Positions 27,534 through 35,983 are shown, counted from the first letter of the stretch. The stretch is 37,860 nt of DNA from Oceanobacillus luteolus (GCF_023715655.1 NZ_JAMBON010000033.1:1-37860), one strand, 5' to 3'. A program made the numbers and translations. Notes: generated by a model from the letters alone, not told the origin.

Positions 27534-27660
27534 CCTAAAGGGGAGTAGCTGTACAATCTAAGTCGTCATTACGAGATTAACATCTCCGGCTTAATTGGCA
27601 ACGTACGTTTGTTGTTAGCGAGACCTTTACCACTACAGGTAAAGGTCTCTTTTTATTTTT
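27534..27660 (+). promoter_or_regulatory. yybP-ykoY manganese riboswitch with terminator
   Basis: The aptamer shows the family core: AAAGGGGAGTAGCTG at its 5' side, CGTCATTACGAGA, CTCCGGCTTAA, TTGGCAACGTACG, GTTTGTTGTTAGCGAGACC at the 3' side. The expression platform is a 12-bp stem (GAGACCTTTACC 27620-27631 with GGTAAAGGTCTC 27638-27649) followed by TTTTTATTTTT. The 5' arm of the terminator overlaps the 3' side of aptamer P1, so Mn binding should hold the arm and permit read-through. The gene downstream is terC-like, the standard target. Confidence 0.95.
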
Positions 27661-27664
27661 TTGT

Positions 27665-27692
27665 GGCCTTTACTGTGTAAAGGCCATTTTTT
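27665..27692 (+). terminator. Second terminator after the Mn riboswitch
   Basis: GGCCTTTAC (27665-27673) and GTAAAGGCC (27677-27685) form a perfect 9-bp stem with loop TGT, followed by ATTTTTTG. It comes 15 bases after the first terminator and shares its CCTTTAC/GTAAAGG core. Confidence 0.82.
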
Positions 27693-27728
27693 GTGGTCAA
27701 TAATAGCAGGAGAAGGAGTGTGTGCCGA

Positions 27729-28520
27729 ATGGGTACGGAATTAATTTTAGAATACTTATGGGTATTGATCGTTCTGATTGGACTAGAAGGTCTATTGGCG
27801 GCGGATAATGCTCTTGTCTTAGCCATCATGGTTAGGCATTTACCGGAAAAACAGAGAAAACGGGCACTATTTTATGGACTAGCAGGGGCCTTTGTCCTAC
27901 GGTTTGGTTCTCTATTTGTTATTTCATTCTTGGTGGAACTATGGTGGATTCAAGCGCTTGGAGCTATCTACTTACTAGGAATTGCAATTAAGAACCTGTA
28001 TGATCGCTTCAAGAAGAAGGAACCGGATGCTGATGATGTTAATCTGGAGAAAGCACCGCTTAAAGAAGCTTCACCAAAAGAATTTTGGCTGACTGTATTA
28101 AAAGTCGAATTTGCCGACCTTGCCTTTGCGGTCGATTCGATTCTTGCAGCTGTAGCCCTAGCCGTTGCATTACCGCCAACTGGCTTGGGAGAGATTGGAA
28201 GTTTAGATGCAGGTCAATTTGCAGTCATCTTCGCAGGTGGTATGATTGGGATTATCATAATGCGTTTTGCAGCGAATATTTTTGTGGGACTGCTTGCAAA
28301 ACGGCCGGGCTTGGAAGTCGCAGCTTTCCTTATTGTTGGTTGGGTAGGTGTGAAACTCGCCGTACTCACGCTTGCACATAAAGATGTTGCCTTAATACCG
28401 GAGGCATTCCCACATTCAACTGGCTGGAAGCTGACATTCTATATCGTACTTGTTCTCATTGCCGTCATTGGCTGGTTCTCATCAAAGAATCAAAATGTGG
28501 ACGAGAAACCATTAGGCTAA
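27729..28520 (+). CDS. TerC-family Mn-related membrane protein (YkoY/MeeY type)
   Basis: A 263-residue TerC protein with about seven membrane segments. The family blocks with conserved acidic residues are visible: LEGLLAADNALVLAIMVRHLP in the first segment and VEFADLAFAVDSILAAVAL in the middle, the latter likely forming the metal path. TerC proteins of B. subtilis (MeeF, MeeY) export Mn to metallate secreted enzymes, and yybP-ykoY riboswitches respond to Mn, which fits. A cytoplasmic loop at about 85-115 is charged (DRFKKKEPDADD). ATG 27729 has GGAGAAGGAG about 10 bases upstream; an in-frame start at 27693 would extend into the leader and is not supported. Confidence 0.92.
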   Translation: MGTELILEYLWVLIVLIGLEGLLAADNALVLAIMVRHLPEKQRKRALFYGLAGAFVLRFGSLFVISFLVELWWIQALGAIYLLGIAIKNLYDRFKKKEPDADDVNLEKAPLKEASPKEFWLTVLKVEFADLAFAVDSILAAVALAVALPPTGLGEIGSLDAGQFAVIFAGGMIGIIIMRFAANIFVGLLAKRPGLEVAAFLIVGWVGVKLAVLTLAHKDVALIPEAFPHSTGWKLTFYIVLVLIAVIGWFSSKNQNVDEKPLG

Positions 28521-28524
28521 ACAC

Positions 28525-28562
28525 AAAGAACGATGGAATTTATTCTGTCGTTCTTTTTCTTT
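28525..28562 (+). terminator. Intrinsic terminator after terC
   Basis: AAAGAACGA (28525-28533) pairs with TCGTTCTTT (28548-28556), followed by TTCTTTTG. Loop of 14 bases. Confidence 0.75.
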
Positions 28563-28622
28563 TGAGCAAAACACTAAGCATCTGAGAAAATTAGTGCTAC
28601 AATCTGAGTTGAGGTGATTACT

Positions 28623-29063
28623 GTGGCAGAACATCATTTTTATTTGAAAGCAGATTGGCCAGGTGGTCGAAATAGTGTCGGTCATATTGATGCAGGGAAT
28701 TTGAAAGCACAAATTTCCATACCACCGGAAATGGATGGACCGGGAGTTGGAACGAATCCTGATGAAATGTTGCTAGGGGCTGCAGCGACGTGCTATGTTA
28801 TCACACTTGCAGCAATGATTGAGCGGGCAAATCTCCCGTTGAAAGAAATGTCCCATGATGCGGAGGCCATTGTCGATGTGACAGAAGGGGTATTTACATA
28901 TAAAAAAATTATCCATAAGCCTACCGTGGTTTTACAGCAATCCGCTTCAGACAAAGATCATCGGAAGCTGAAAGTTCTCGTTGAGAAAGCAGAAAAGAGT
29001 TGCATGATTTCCCGCGCGATACAGGGGAATGTTGAGCTCGAACTACAACCGAATTTGAGTTAA
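28623..29063 (+). CDS. OsmC/Ohr-like peroxiredoxin
   Basis: A 146-residue OsmC-fold protein, expected to reduce organic hydroperoxides. The first Cys lies in PDEMLLGAAATCYVITLAAMIERA and the second in EKAEKSCMISRAIQGNVELE, matching the peroxidatic and resolving Cys positions of OsmC proteins. No signal peptide. Start GTG 28623 has GAGGTGAT at 8 bases (anti-16S match); an upstream in-frame GTG at 28614 overlaps that site and is not plausible. It stands alone between two terminators. The reductant and exact substrate are unknown. Confidence 0.87.
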   Translation: MAEHHFYLKADWPGGRNSVGHIDAGNLKAQISIPPEMDGPGVGTNPDEMLLGAAATCYVITLAAMIERANLPLKEMSHDAEAIVDVTEGVFTYKKIIHKPTVVLQQSASDKDHRKLKVLVEKAEKSCMISRAIQGNVELELQPNLS

Positions 29064-29068
29064 TGAAT

Positions 29069-29098
29069 GATTCCCTATTGTATGATGGGAATCTTTTC
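29069..29098 (+). terminator. Intrinsic terminator after the OsmC gene
   Basis: GATTCCC (29069-29075) pairs with GGGAATC (29087-29093), extended by partly paired bases, followed by TTTTCTTTT. Confidence 0.8.
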
Positions 29099-29286
29099 TT
29101 TTATAAAACTGTACGCTTTAATTCTTGGTAATTGGGAATATAGTCTATGGATGGTGGGAAGCTAAGCATATTAAAAATATTTAACTAGTATAATATGTTG
29201 TTGCACAAAATCGTAATTCATAGTATATTTTATATCGGACTAAATCTATAGGGATTATAGTAAATATAAAATGGGAGGAATAAAAG

Positions 29287-30681
29287 ATGGATAGTGTCTT
29301 TATAATTATAAATATTATCGTCTTCTTAGTTGTTATTGGTTTGCTATATACCATGCAAAAAAAACACGTTTCCTTTGCGAAGCGAGTATTTACTGCAATG
29401 GGAATCGGAATTGTGCTAGGTGCTATTTTACAAGCTGTTTATGGAGTGGGATCCGATATACTGACAGGTACGTTGGATTGGTATAGTATTGTCGGTAGTG
29501 GATATGTACGACTCTTAATGCTCATCGTCGTACCACTCGTCATGGTTTCCATCATCCGTGCGATCATCAATTTGGAGAAAACGAAAGAGCTCGGAAAAAT
29601 GGCCGGTTGGGTTATTGGAATTCTAATCGGTACAACAATGATTGCAGCTGTCGTCGGTATTGGTTCCGCACTTCTATTCGATTTAAGTGCCGACCAGATT
29701 GAAGCCGGTCAAGCTGAAAATGAGCGGGCGGCATCGATCGAAGAACGTTATGCAAGTATTGAGGATCAGACAACACCACAACGAATTTTAGAGTTTATCC
29801 CCAATAATATTTTCCTTGATATGACAGGAGAACGTCCAACATCTGTAATCAGTGTGGTTATCTTCTCTCTTATCGCAGGAGTGGCAGTACTTGGGGTCAG
29901 AAGAAAACAACCAGAGCAGGCAGAACTGTTTGTAAAAGGTGTCAATGCGATTTATGCCGTCGTCATGCGGATTGTTACGTTGATTCTCCGTTTAACGCCA
30001 TATGGGGTACTCGCACTCATGATAAATATGGTTGCTAATACAAACTATGCTGGGGTACTGGAGCTTGGTAAATTCGTGCTCGCTTCCTATGCAGCATTAA
30101 TTACAATGTTCATTATTCACCTACTCCTCGTGGGCGGGTTTGGATTGAACCCAGTAACATATGTGAAAAAAGCATTCCCGGCACTTGCATTTGCTTTCAC
30201 TTCACGTTCTAGTGCGGGAACGATTCCAATCAATATCCAAGCGCAGAAAAATGGTCTTGGAGTTGATGACGGAACAGCGAATATTTCCGCGTCATTCGGT
30301 GCAACGATGGGGCAAAATGGCTGTGCTGGAATTTACCCAGTAATGCTTGCCGTTATGATTGCGCCAACGGTAGGTATTAATCCATTAGCATTGGATTTCT
30401 TAATTCCATTAATCCTCATTACTGCAATCAGTTCATTTGGTGTAGCAGGAGTTGGTGGCGGTGCAACATTTGCAGCGATTATCGTCCTTTCATCCATGGG
30501 TCTTCCAGTAGGTCTAGCTGGATTGTTGATCTCTGTAGAAGCACTTATTGATATGGGACGTACAGCGCTTAACGTAAATGGTTCTATGGTTGCCGGAACA
30601 CTGACATCCAAAATTCTTGGCGGTCACGATGCAGATAAATTCAACGATAAAAACTCAGTAGCTGACCAAGCGACTGTTTAG
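29287..30681 (+). CDS. tcyP: L-cystine:Na+/H+ symporter TcyP
   Basis: A 464-residue member of the DAACS (dicarboxylate/amino acid:cation symporter) family, closest to TcyP (YhcL) of B. subtilis, the major L-cystine importer. About eight membrane segments plus two re-entrant loops: FTSRSSAGTIPINIQAQ carries the Ser-rich hairpin, and GATMGQNGCAGIYPVMLAV is the substrate-binding segment in place of the NMDGT of glutamate carriers. VEALIDMGRTALNVNGSMVAG is the C-terminal signature. Ribosome site GGGAGGAATAAAAG is ideal. TcyP genes are commonly repressed by CymR, and an AT-rich stretch (29215-29270) upstream could hold such a box, though I cannot define it. Monocistronic with a strong terminator. 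Confidence 0.93.
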   Translation: MDSVFIIINIIVFLVVIGLLYTMQKKHVSFAKRVFTAMGIGIVLGAILQAVYGVGSDILTGTLDWYSIVGSGYVRLLMLIVVPLVMVSIIRAIINLEKTKELGKMAGWVIGILIGTTMIAAVVGIGSALLFDLSADQIEAGQAENERAASIEERYASIEDQTTPQRILEFIPNNIFLDMTGERPTSVISVVIFSLIAGVAVLGVRRKQPEQAELFVKGVNAIYAVVMRIVTLILRLTPYGVLALMINMVANTNYAGVLELGKFVLASYAALITMFIIHLLLVGGFGLNPVTYVKKAFPALAFAFTSRSSAGTIPINIQAQKNGLGVDDGTANISASFGATMGQNGCAGIYPVMLAVMIAPTVGINPLALDFLIPLILITAISSFGVAGVGGGATFAAIIVLSSMGLPVGLAGLLISVEALIDMGRTALNVNGSMVAGTLTSKILGGHDADKFNDKNSVADQATV

Positions 30682-30685
30682 CACA

Positions 30686-30714
30686 AAAGCGTAAGCGCCC
30701 GTTTAGCGCTCCGC
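30686..30714. repeat. Possible remnant of a dispersed Bacillales intergenic element
   Basis: AAAGCGTAAGCGCCCGTTTAG followed by CGCTCCG resembles the edge of a short GC-rich element (AAGCGGAAGCGCC-type) that I recall from many Bacillaceae intergenic regions. Only one edge is present. It lies between the tcyP stop and its terminator. The rest of 30770-30932 shows no gene. Confidence 0.35.
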
Positions 30715-30739
30715 AACTTGAGTTATTGAAACAAAACCA

Positions 30740-30769
30740 AAACCGCCTTACAAACTAAGGCGGTTTTTG
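30740..30769 (+). terminator. Intrinsic terminator after tcyP
   Basis: AAACCGCCTTA (30740-30750) and TAAGGCGGTTT (30756-30766) form a perfect 11-bp stem with a 5-base loop, followed by TTG after a run of five T. Confidence 0.92.
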
Positions 30770-30932
30770 ATTGCAATTATTTTACATGATCGGCAAACTT
30801 GTCATCTGTTTTACAAAATCCTAACAAAAGGATGAAGTTCTTGCATCATCCACATTTATTCCACATTGTCAGGGTACAATTAAATTATCGATTGCTAGCT
30901 GACTATGATATTAAACAGAAGGATGGAGAGCA

Positions 30933-31928
30933 ATGGAAAGAAATGCGTATTTTGATAATGCGAGAGTAGTTTTGATTTTTCTAGTTGTGTTCGGTCATAT
31001 TATTCAACCATTCATTACAGAATCCACAGGAATGAACACGTTATATATGTGGATCTATATGTTTCATATGCCGGCATTTATTTTAGTATCAGGATTTTTC
31101 GCCAAGGGAGCTGGGGACAGCGGGTATATATGGAACCTTGTGAAAAAGCTGATCATGCCATATCTTATATTCCAGATCATTTACACGGGTTATTATTTTC
31201 TGATAGGAAAACCTGACTGGCAGGCTGGATTATTTTATCCTCACTGGTCCCTATGGTTTTTATTCAGTTTATTTGGCTGGCATATCTTATTGATTTTCTT
31301 CAAAAAGCTAAAGCCGGGTTACAGTATTGGTTTAGCTTTATTGATAGGTATTGGTGTCGGCTACTTCAGTGAAATTGGCCATACGTTTAGTCTGTCAAGG
31401 ACGTTCGTATTTTTCCCGTTCTTCCTCATTGGCTATTGGCTGACGGAAAAGCAGCTGATGCTTGTGAAAAGGAACATCGTGAAACGCGTAGGTTTAATAG
31501 TGATGGCAGTTTTCGCACTATTAATCTATTATCTGCCAGAAATCAATACAGGCTGGCTGTTGGCATCTAAATCGTATGGGGATTTAGGCGTCGAATGGTA
31601 TGGAGGTTTCGTACGCTTGCTTGTGTATGGATTATCCAGTCTTATGGTAATCAGTATCCTTGCGTGGATTCCTTCCTCGAACATCAAAGGAGTCACTTAT
31701 CTTGGAGCCAGAACACTTTATGTGTATTTATTACACGGATTCTTTATCCAATACTTCCGCCAGGCAGAGTTATTTACGGTTGATGGTTTTCTGGATGTGA
31801 TCGGACTTGCGGCGATTTCAGCAGGCCTAGTCTATCTACTATCTTCCAAGCCTGTCTTGGGGATTTCTCAACCGCTCATCGAAGGAAGAGCGACTTTACT
31901 GAAGCGAAAATTAGAGCAGTGGACTTAA
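30933..31928 (+). CDS. Acyltransferase-3 family membrane protein
   Basis: A 331-residue polytopic protein (about ten membrane segments) of the acyltransferase-3 family, similar in layout to fucose-4-O-acetylase-like and YkrP-like proteins. The N-terminal block YFDNARVVLIFLVVFGHIIQPF carries the conserved His that family members use for acetyl transfer, and YMFHMPAFILVSGFFAKG is the second family block. The substrate is probably a cell-surface polymer, but cannot be identified. ATG 30933 has AAGGATGGAGAG upstream. The gene stands alone; its stop lies inside the loop of a terminator hairpin. Confidence 0.85.
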   Translation: MERNAYFDNARVVLIFLVVFGHIIQPFITESTGMNTLYMWIYMFHMPAFILVSGFFAKGAGDSGYIWNLVKKLIMPYLIFQIIYTGYYFLIGKPDWQAGLFYPHWSLWFLFSLFGWHILLIFFKKLKPGYSIGLALLIGIGVGYFSEIGHTFSLSRTFVFFPFFLIGYWLTEKQLMLVKRNIVKRVGLIVMAVFALLIYYLPEINTGWLLASKSYGDLGVEWYGGFVRLLVYGLSSLMVISILAWIPSSNIKGVTYLGARTLYVYLLHGFFIQYFRQAELFTVDGFLDVIGLAAISAGLVYLLSSKPVLGISQPLIEGRATLLKRKLEQWT

Positions 31929-31945
31929 GATCCCTGCTCTTTTTT
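31913..31945 (+). terminator. Intrinsic terminator overlapping the acyltransferase stop
   Basis: AGAGCAG (31913-31919) pairs with CTGCTCT (31934-31940), followed by TTTTT. The stop codon lies in the 14-base loop. The following stretch 31946-32080 holds no gene. Confidence 0.8.
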
Positions 31946-32081
31946 GCCTAAAAGCCCAAATCCAGCTGAGAATGGCCCAAGTTCACATAAAAATTGCCGT
32001 GGAATAAGCCCCAAGTTCATAATGGAGATGATTACTAAATGGAACAAACACCGCTCCATTTTCAGGAATCATGAATAACAT

Positions 32082-32128
32082 AAAAAAACCAGGATGTCCA
32101 AAGGAAACTGCCTTTGTATGTCCTGGTT
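32082..32128 (-). terminator. Intrinsic terminator after the YjiH gene
   Basis: A stem of 18 bases (32128-32111 with 32104-32087, two mismatches, 6-base loop) is followed on the minus strand by TTTTTTTA (including the end of the stem). It lies 9 bases after the stop. Confidence 0.92.
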
Positions 32129-32136
32129 TTCCGTGT

Positions 32137-33483
32137 TTAAAATAAGAAATGTGCAATTAAAGTGATGATTGGTAACGTAATGATCGTACGTAATAAGAAA
32201 ATGAAAACCAAATCAAGGAAGGTAACTGGGATTTTCGACCCTAACAGTAATCCTCCGACTTCTGACAAGTAAATCAATTGAGTGACAGATAATGCTGCGA
32301 TAATGAATCGTGTCATTTCAGATTCAATGCCAGAACCGATGATTGCTGGCAGGAACATATCAGCAAAACCAATTAATATCGTTTCAGATGCTTCTTTTGC
32401 ATATGGTACTTGCATCAGTTCTAGCAATGGAATAAATGGTGCTCCAATCCAGCTGAAAAATGGTGTGTATTCTGCAATAATTAGAGCGATTAATCCGAAA
32501 GCCATAACGACTGGAGCAACACCCATCCACATATCTAATATATTTTGAAAGCCTTCTTTAAAGAATTTAAATACATTCGTTTCTGTTTTTGAACGTTCCA
32601 ACGCGTTTTTCAATCCAAAGGTAACTGAATTATATCCTTGAGGGATAGATTCATCGATGGGCTCAGTGCTCTCATTGATATAGTCGTCTTTTTTGCGTGA
32701 AAGTGGTGGTATTCTTGGCATAATGATCGCTGCAACGAATCCAGCAAATACAATCGTCAAATAATAAGGGACAAACATATGCTGCAGACCAACTTCTGCT
32801 AAAACAACTAAAGAAAATGTAATCGATACAATCGAGAATGTAGTACCAATTACGGTAGCTTCCCGTTTCGTGTAAAAACCTTCTTCATACTGTTTACTTG
32901 TGAGTAGTACCCCAATTGTTCCATCACCGACCCAAGATGCAAGTGCATCAATGGAAGAGCGACCTGGAAGTCTGAATAATGGGCGCATCACTTTTGTCAT
33001 CAATGCTCCAAAGAACTCCAATAAACCGAAGTTCGTGAGGAGCGGTAAAAATAAACCGGCGAACAGGAACACTGTGAATAATGTATGCAATAATCCATGC
33101 AATAACGTTCCACCCGTATCACCGCTGTAAAACATCTCATGGCCAAGCTCAAAGTAAACCATGATTGCAAAAACTGCGGCTACTACACGGGTAATTGTCC
33201 AGAACAGGGAAGTTGTGAACAATCCTTGGAAGAAAGGAGTTTTCGCATAGGCTTTTCCTTTCGTCGCAAATCCAAGTAGAGTTAAGATTGCTGTAATGAC
33301 GATGATCAGCATCATGATGAGCGACAAATAAGGAGCTAGCCCATCTTCTACAAGCCCTGCTAAAAATGCAATTGGAATGGTTGTACCATCAGCGACCGAA
33401 ATAGGCGTAATAAATAGTAGAATTCCAATTATAGATGGGATAATAAATAATAAATAGTTCTTTAATGTATATTCTTTTAACAT
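32137..33483 (-). CDS. YjiH-family protein with nucleoside-recognition (Gate) domains
   Basis: A 448-residue polytopic membrane protein with about ten segments. It has two Gate-like regions: one around GRSSIDALASWVGDGTIGVLLTSKQYEEGFYTKREA (about residues 175-215) and one around ILIGFADMFLPAIIGSGIESEMTRFIIAALSVTQLIYLSEVGGLLLGSKIPV near the C-terminus. This is the YjiH arrangement. Gate proteins are thought to transport small molecules, but the substrate of YjiH is unknown. ATG 33483 has GGAGGATTTAATC upstream; an in-frame TTG at 33498 overlaps that site. It stands alone with its own terminator. Confidence 0.87.
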   Translation of the reverse strand: MLKEYTLKNYLLFIIPSIIGILLFITPISVADGTTIPIAFLAGLVEDGLAPYLSLIMMLIIVITAILTLLGFATKGKAYAKTPFFQGLFTTSLFWTITRVVAAVFAIMVYFELGHEMFYSGDTGGTLLHGLLHTLFTVFLFAGLFLPLLTNFGLLEFFGALMTKVMRPLFRLPGRSSIDALASWVGDGTIGVLLTSKQYEEGFYTKREATVIGTTFSIVSITFSLVVLAEVGLQHMFVPYYLTIVFAGFVAAIIMPRIPPLSRKKDDYINESTEPIDESIPQGYNSVTFGLKNALERSKTETNVFKFFKEGFQNILDMWMGVAPVVMAFGLIALIIAEYTPFFSWIGAPFIPLLELMQVPYAKEASETILIGFADMFLPAIIGSGIESEMTRFIIAALSVTQLIYLSEVGGLLLGSKIPVTFLDLVFIFLLRTIITLPIITLIAHFLF

Positions 33484-33654
33484 GATTAAATCCTCCAATA
33501 TTCAACGTACTGCATAATTATACAGCCGTCCGGAAAAACATGCAATAGGTTATCTTATTTTCCATTAATTCTCACTTCTTGACTTTAAGATTTGTTTATG
33601 TGAATAGGATAAGATAAGGTGAAATTAGGGAAGATGTAAGTAGAGGTGGTCCAT

Positions 33655-35307
33655 TTGCGCAAACTGTTTAAGTATAATTTTCTATATCGCTACTTAGTTA
33701 TCGTCTCACTAACGCTTAAATTTATTTTTAGAATTTACCTTTTCTTATTTATTCATTCAGTTTGGGATGAACAAACGAATGAAAAGTGGAACATACTCCT
33801 TGCAAAATTGGCAAGAGATTATCGGAAAAAAGCCGAACGACTTGGTGGTGTGTTGATCAAAGTCGGGCAATTTTTAAGTACGAGAAAAGACTTTCTTCCT
33901 GATGTCTTCATTGAAGAGTTGAGTGAATTGGTCGATCACGTCCCGCCGATGCCTTTTGAATATGCGGAAAAAATTCTCCAGGAAGACTGGGGAGAAAATA
34001 TTTATGAACATGTGAATTATATTAAAAAAGAATCCGTCGCCTCTGCTTCCATCGGGGAAGTATATTATGGAGTTTTGAACAATGGCAATGAAGTCGCGAT
34101 CAAAGTAAGGCGCCACCGTATTGAAGAAATTTTCCATAAAGACTTTGTCGCCATGCGGATGGTATTTTGGATCCTCAAAGTGTTTACCACCTTCGGGAAA
34201 AAAGCTGATTTAAAAGCACTTTATAACGAGCTTGTCACAGTGATGGAGCGGGAGCTTGATTACAAAAAGGAAGTGGAGTTTGGCAAGTACTTTAAAGAAC
34301 GTTATGCCGATATGGAAAACATTCATATCCCTGAATTTTATGAAGAATACTCTACCAAACGTGTGATTGTGATGGAGTGGATTCATGGGGAAAAGATTAC
34401 GAATGCAGCATTTTATCGGGAGCACCGGCTGAACAGGCAAGTCATCTCGAAAGCGCTATTTGATTTTTATGTGGACCAATTTTTAAATCCTGGTAAATTC
34501 CATGCCGATCCGCATGCAGGTAATATTCTTTTGCAACAGGATGGAACAGTTGCCATCATCGATTTCGGGATGGTTGGAGAAATTAAGAAACAAGATACGG
34601 AATACTTCAAGCTGCTCGTTCAAGGATTCATCATAGATAATTACGATATTGTCGTCGATGCTTTAGATAAAATGAACTTCCTTCTCCCGAATGCAGACAA
34701 GAAAAAAATTAAAGAAGTCATGCGTGATGCTGTAGAGTTATACTCGGATGGGTCGTTAAAGAATTTAAACAGCCAAACGATCAACCAGTTATTTGATGAA
34801 GTGACGGAAATGGTGCAAGAACAGCCGATTCAGCTTCCGGCGGACTATGCGTATCTACTTCGTGCCATATCCATCGTCGTTGGCATCCTCTTTGCGATAA
34901 ATCCTGATATAGATATCGTGAAATGGGGTAAAGATAGAATAAGGGATTGGTTTGGAAAGTCGAGTATTATCGAATCGGTGGCGAAACAGTACGTGAAGAA
35001 TGCAACCGACCCACTCCTTTCTTATCCAAGGGCCCTGTTGAATTTTCTTGAAAGCGGGGAGCGCGACCGGGTATGGGATAAGGAAAAGTTCCATATTAAA
35101 ATGAAACACCAATACTATCTACTGCTTGAGACATTTTCTTTTATAATGGTAGTATTAGGGATAATAATTGGTATTTATAGTTTCTCTATGGATGTAGTCT
35201 TTATCCGTTACTTCGGTTGGAGTATCGCCGGTATTTTTTTCATTTTATTGAATATCTTATTATTGTTCCATCGTAGAATGATTAAGAGTAAAAAATCAAA
35301 AACGTAA
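33655..35307 (+). CDS. ABC1/UbiB (AarF/COQ8) family atypical kinase
   Basis: A 550-residue membrane-attached member of the UbiB family, ATPases or kinases that support isoprenoid-lipid metabolism. Motifs: KxGQ in LIKVGQFLSTR (69-72), the Ala-rich loop as VASASIGEVY (about 128-137), the nucleotide Lys in VAIKV (K150), the catalytic FHADPHAGNILL (about 282-293) and the metal DFG in AIIDFGMVGEI (303-305). One hydrophobic stretch near the N-terminus (about 12-35) and two at the C-terminus (about 490-540) should anchor it. Start: TTG 33655 has GAGGTG at 8 bases; the in-frame GTG 33646 lies within that site. A phasin-like gene follows after 57 bases. Confidence 0.9.
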   Translation: MRKLFKYNFLYRYLVIVSLTLKFIFRIYLFLFIHSVWDEQTNEKWNILLAKLARDYRKKAERLGGVLIKVGQFLSTRKDFLPDVFIEELSELVDHVPPMPFEYAEKILQEDWGENIYEHVNYIKKESVASASIGEVYYGVLNNGNEVAIKVRRHRIEEIFHKDFVAMRMVFWILKVFTTFGKKADLKALYNELVTVMERELDYKKEVEFGKYFKERYADMENIHIPEFYEEYSTKRVIVMEWIHGEKITNAAFYREHRLNRQVISKALFDFYVDQFLNPGKFHADPHAGNILLQQDGTVAIIDFGMVGEIKKQDTEYFKLLVQGFIIDNYDIVVDALDKMNFLLPNADKKKIKEVMRDAVELYSDGSLKNLNSQTINQLFDEVTEMVQEQPIQLPADYAYLLRAISIVVGILFAINPDIDIVKWGKDRIRDWFGKSSIIESVAKQYVKNATDPLLSYPRALLNFLESGERDRVWDKEKFHIKMKHQYYLLLETFSFIMVVLGIIIGIYSFSMDVVFIRYFGWSIAGIFFILLNILLLFHRRMIKSKKSKT

Positions 35308-35329
35308 GCGACATGGGGTTTAGCATAAC

Positions 35330-35341
35330 AGGTTATAACCT
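35330..35341. other. 12-bp perfect palindrome before the phasin-like gene
   Basis: AGGTTATAACCT is its own complement and sits in the 57-base gap between the ubiB and phasin-like genes, 23 bases before the latter. It could be an operator. At this length and AT content chance is possible. Confidence 0.4.
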
Positions 35342-35364
35342 ATTTCTTATAAAAGGGGGTGTAA

Positions 35365-35670
35365 ATGATGAGTGATTACTTAAGGAAAGGTTTCTTGCTT
35401 GGGTTAGGTGCTGCACTTGCCGGCAAGGAAAAATTAGAAAAAAAGTTGGATGAACTTGTTTCAAAAAATGAAATTTCTAAAGATGAAGCTAAACAGATGA
35501 TGAATGAATTCATTAATAAAGGCGAGAAGAAAACCGAAGAATGGACAATGAAATCAGAAGAACAAAAACGTAAAGCAGCGGAAGAGCTTGGCCTGGCAAC
35601 GAAAGAAGACATTGCATCTCTTCATGCGCGTATAACCGATTTAGAGTCAAGGCTAGGTAATAATGAGTAG
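35365..35670 (+). CDS. Phasin-like small helical protein
   Basis: A 101-residue protein, almost wholly helical and charged. The N-terminus LRKGFLLGLGAALAGKEKLEKKLDELV is the pattern seen in short phasin/PHA-granule-associated-like proteins of Bacillales, followed by a long amphipathic helix and a C-terminal coiled coil (IASLHARITDLESRL). It may coat a hydrophobic surface or act as a membrane-associated scaffold. Ribosome site AAAAGGGGGTG; ATG 35365 or ATG 35368. It follows ubiB and is closed by a strong terminator, so the two probably share a transcript. Function not established here. Confidence 0.75.
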   Translation: MMSDYLRKGFLLGLGAALAGKEKLEKKLDELVSKNEISKDEAKQMMNEFINKGEKKTEEWTMKSEEQKRKAAEELGLATKEDIASLHARITDLESRLGNNE

Positions 35671-35677
35671 ATTATAG

Positions 35678-35713
35678 GAGAACTGGATGAATCGTCATTC
35701 AGTTCTCTTTTTT
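35678..35713 (+). terminator. Intrinsic terminator after the phasin-like gene
   Basis: GAGAACTGGATGA pairs with TCATTCAGTTCTC (13 bases, one G-T pair, loop ATCG), followed by TTTTTT. Confidence 0.95.
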
Positions 35714-35724
35714 CAGAAAAGTTC

Positions 35725-35753
35725 TTGAAAAAGCAAAAGATGTGCTCTATAAT
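35725..35753 (+). promoter_or_regulatory. Sigma-A promoter of the 54-residue ORF
   Basis: TTGAAA (35725-35730), 17-base spacer, TATAAT (35748-35753). It lies 43 bases before the TTG start of the small gene. Confidence 0.8.
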
Positions 35754-35795
35754 ATACATAATGATGGAACCTTGTGGTAGAGGGGGTAGTAAAGC

Positions 35796-35960
35796 TTGAA
35801 AGATTATGAGAAATTTTGCTTGGAAACGGCAGAAAAACTTGGCAGAACGCTGGAGCAAAAGGAACTGGATTTTTTATGCTGGCTTTACAATCGTCATGTG
35901 GAAGAACAAAAAACAAAGGAAACCCTCAATATAAATATTTCAATACGGCAGCAGCACTAG
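35796..35960 (+). CDS. Small protein of 54 residues, unknown function
   Basis: TTG 35796 is preceded by GAGGGGGTAG at good spacing, and a consensus promoter lies just upstream. The product begins (M)KDYEKFCLETAEKLGRTL and continues with EQKELDFLCWLYNRHVEEQ, a charged helical protein with two Cys, and ends in NINISIRQQH. A terminator hairpin follows immediately. The set promoter, ribosome site, ORF and terminator make it a likely gene although short and TTG-started. I do not recognise the family. It sits between the phasin-like gene and ywdI. Confidence 0.6.
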   Translation: MKDYEKFCLETAEKLGRTLEQKELDFLCWLYNRHVEEQKTKETLNINISIRQQH

Positions 35961-35983
35961 TAATATACTAGGGCTTTTTTTTG
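35950..35983 (+). terminator. Intrinsic terminator after the small ORF
   Basis: CTAGTA and TACTAG (loop ATA), extended by AGC/GCT, followed by eight T. The hairpin overlaps the stop codon at 35958-35960. Confidence 0.8.

Noticed and set aside
31954-32020. Third tandem family (GCCCAAGTTCA copies)
   Set aside because: Only two good copies 34 bases apart plus one partial; no regular period.
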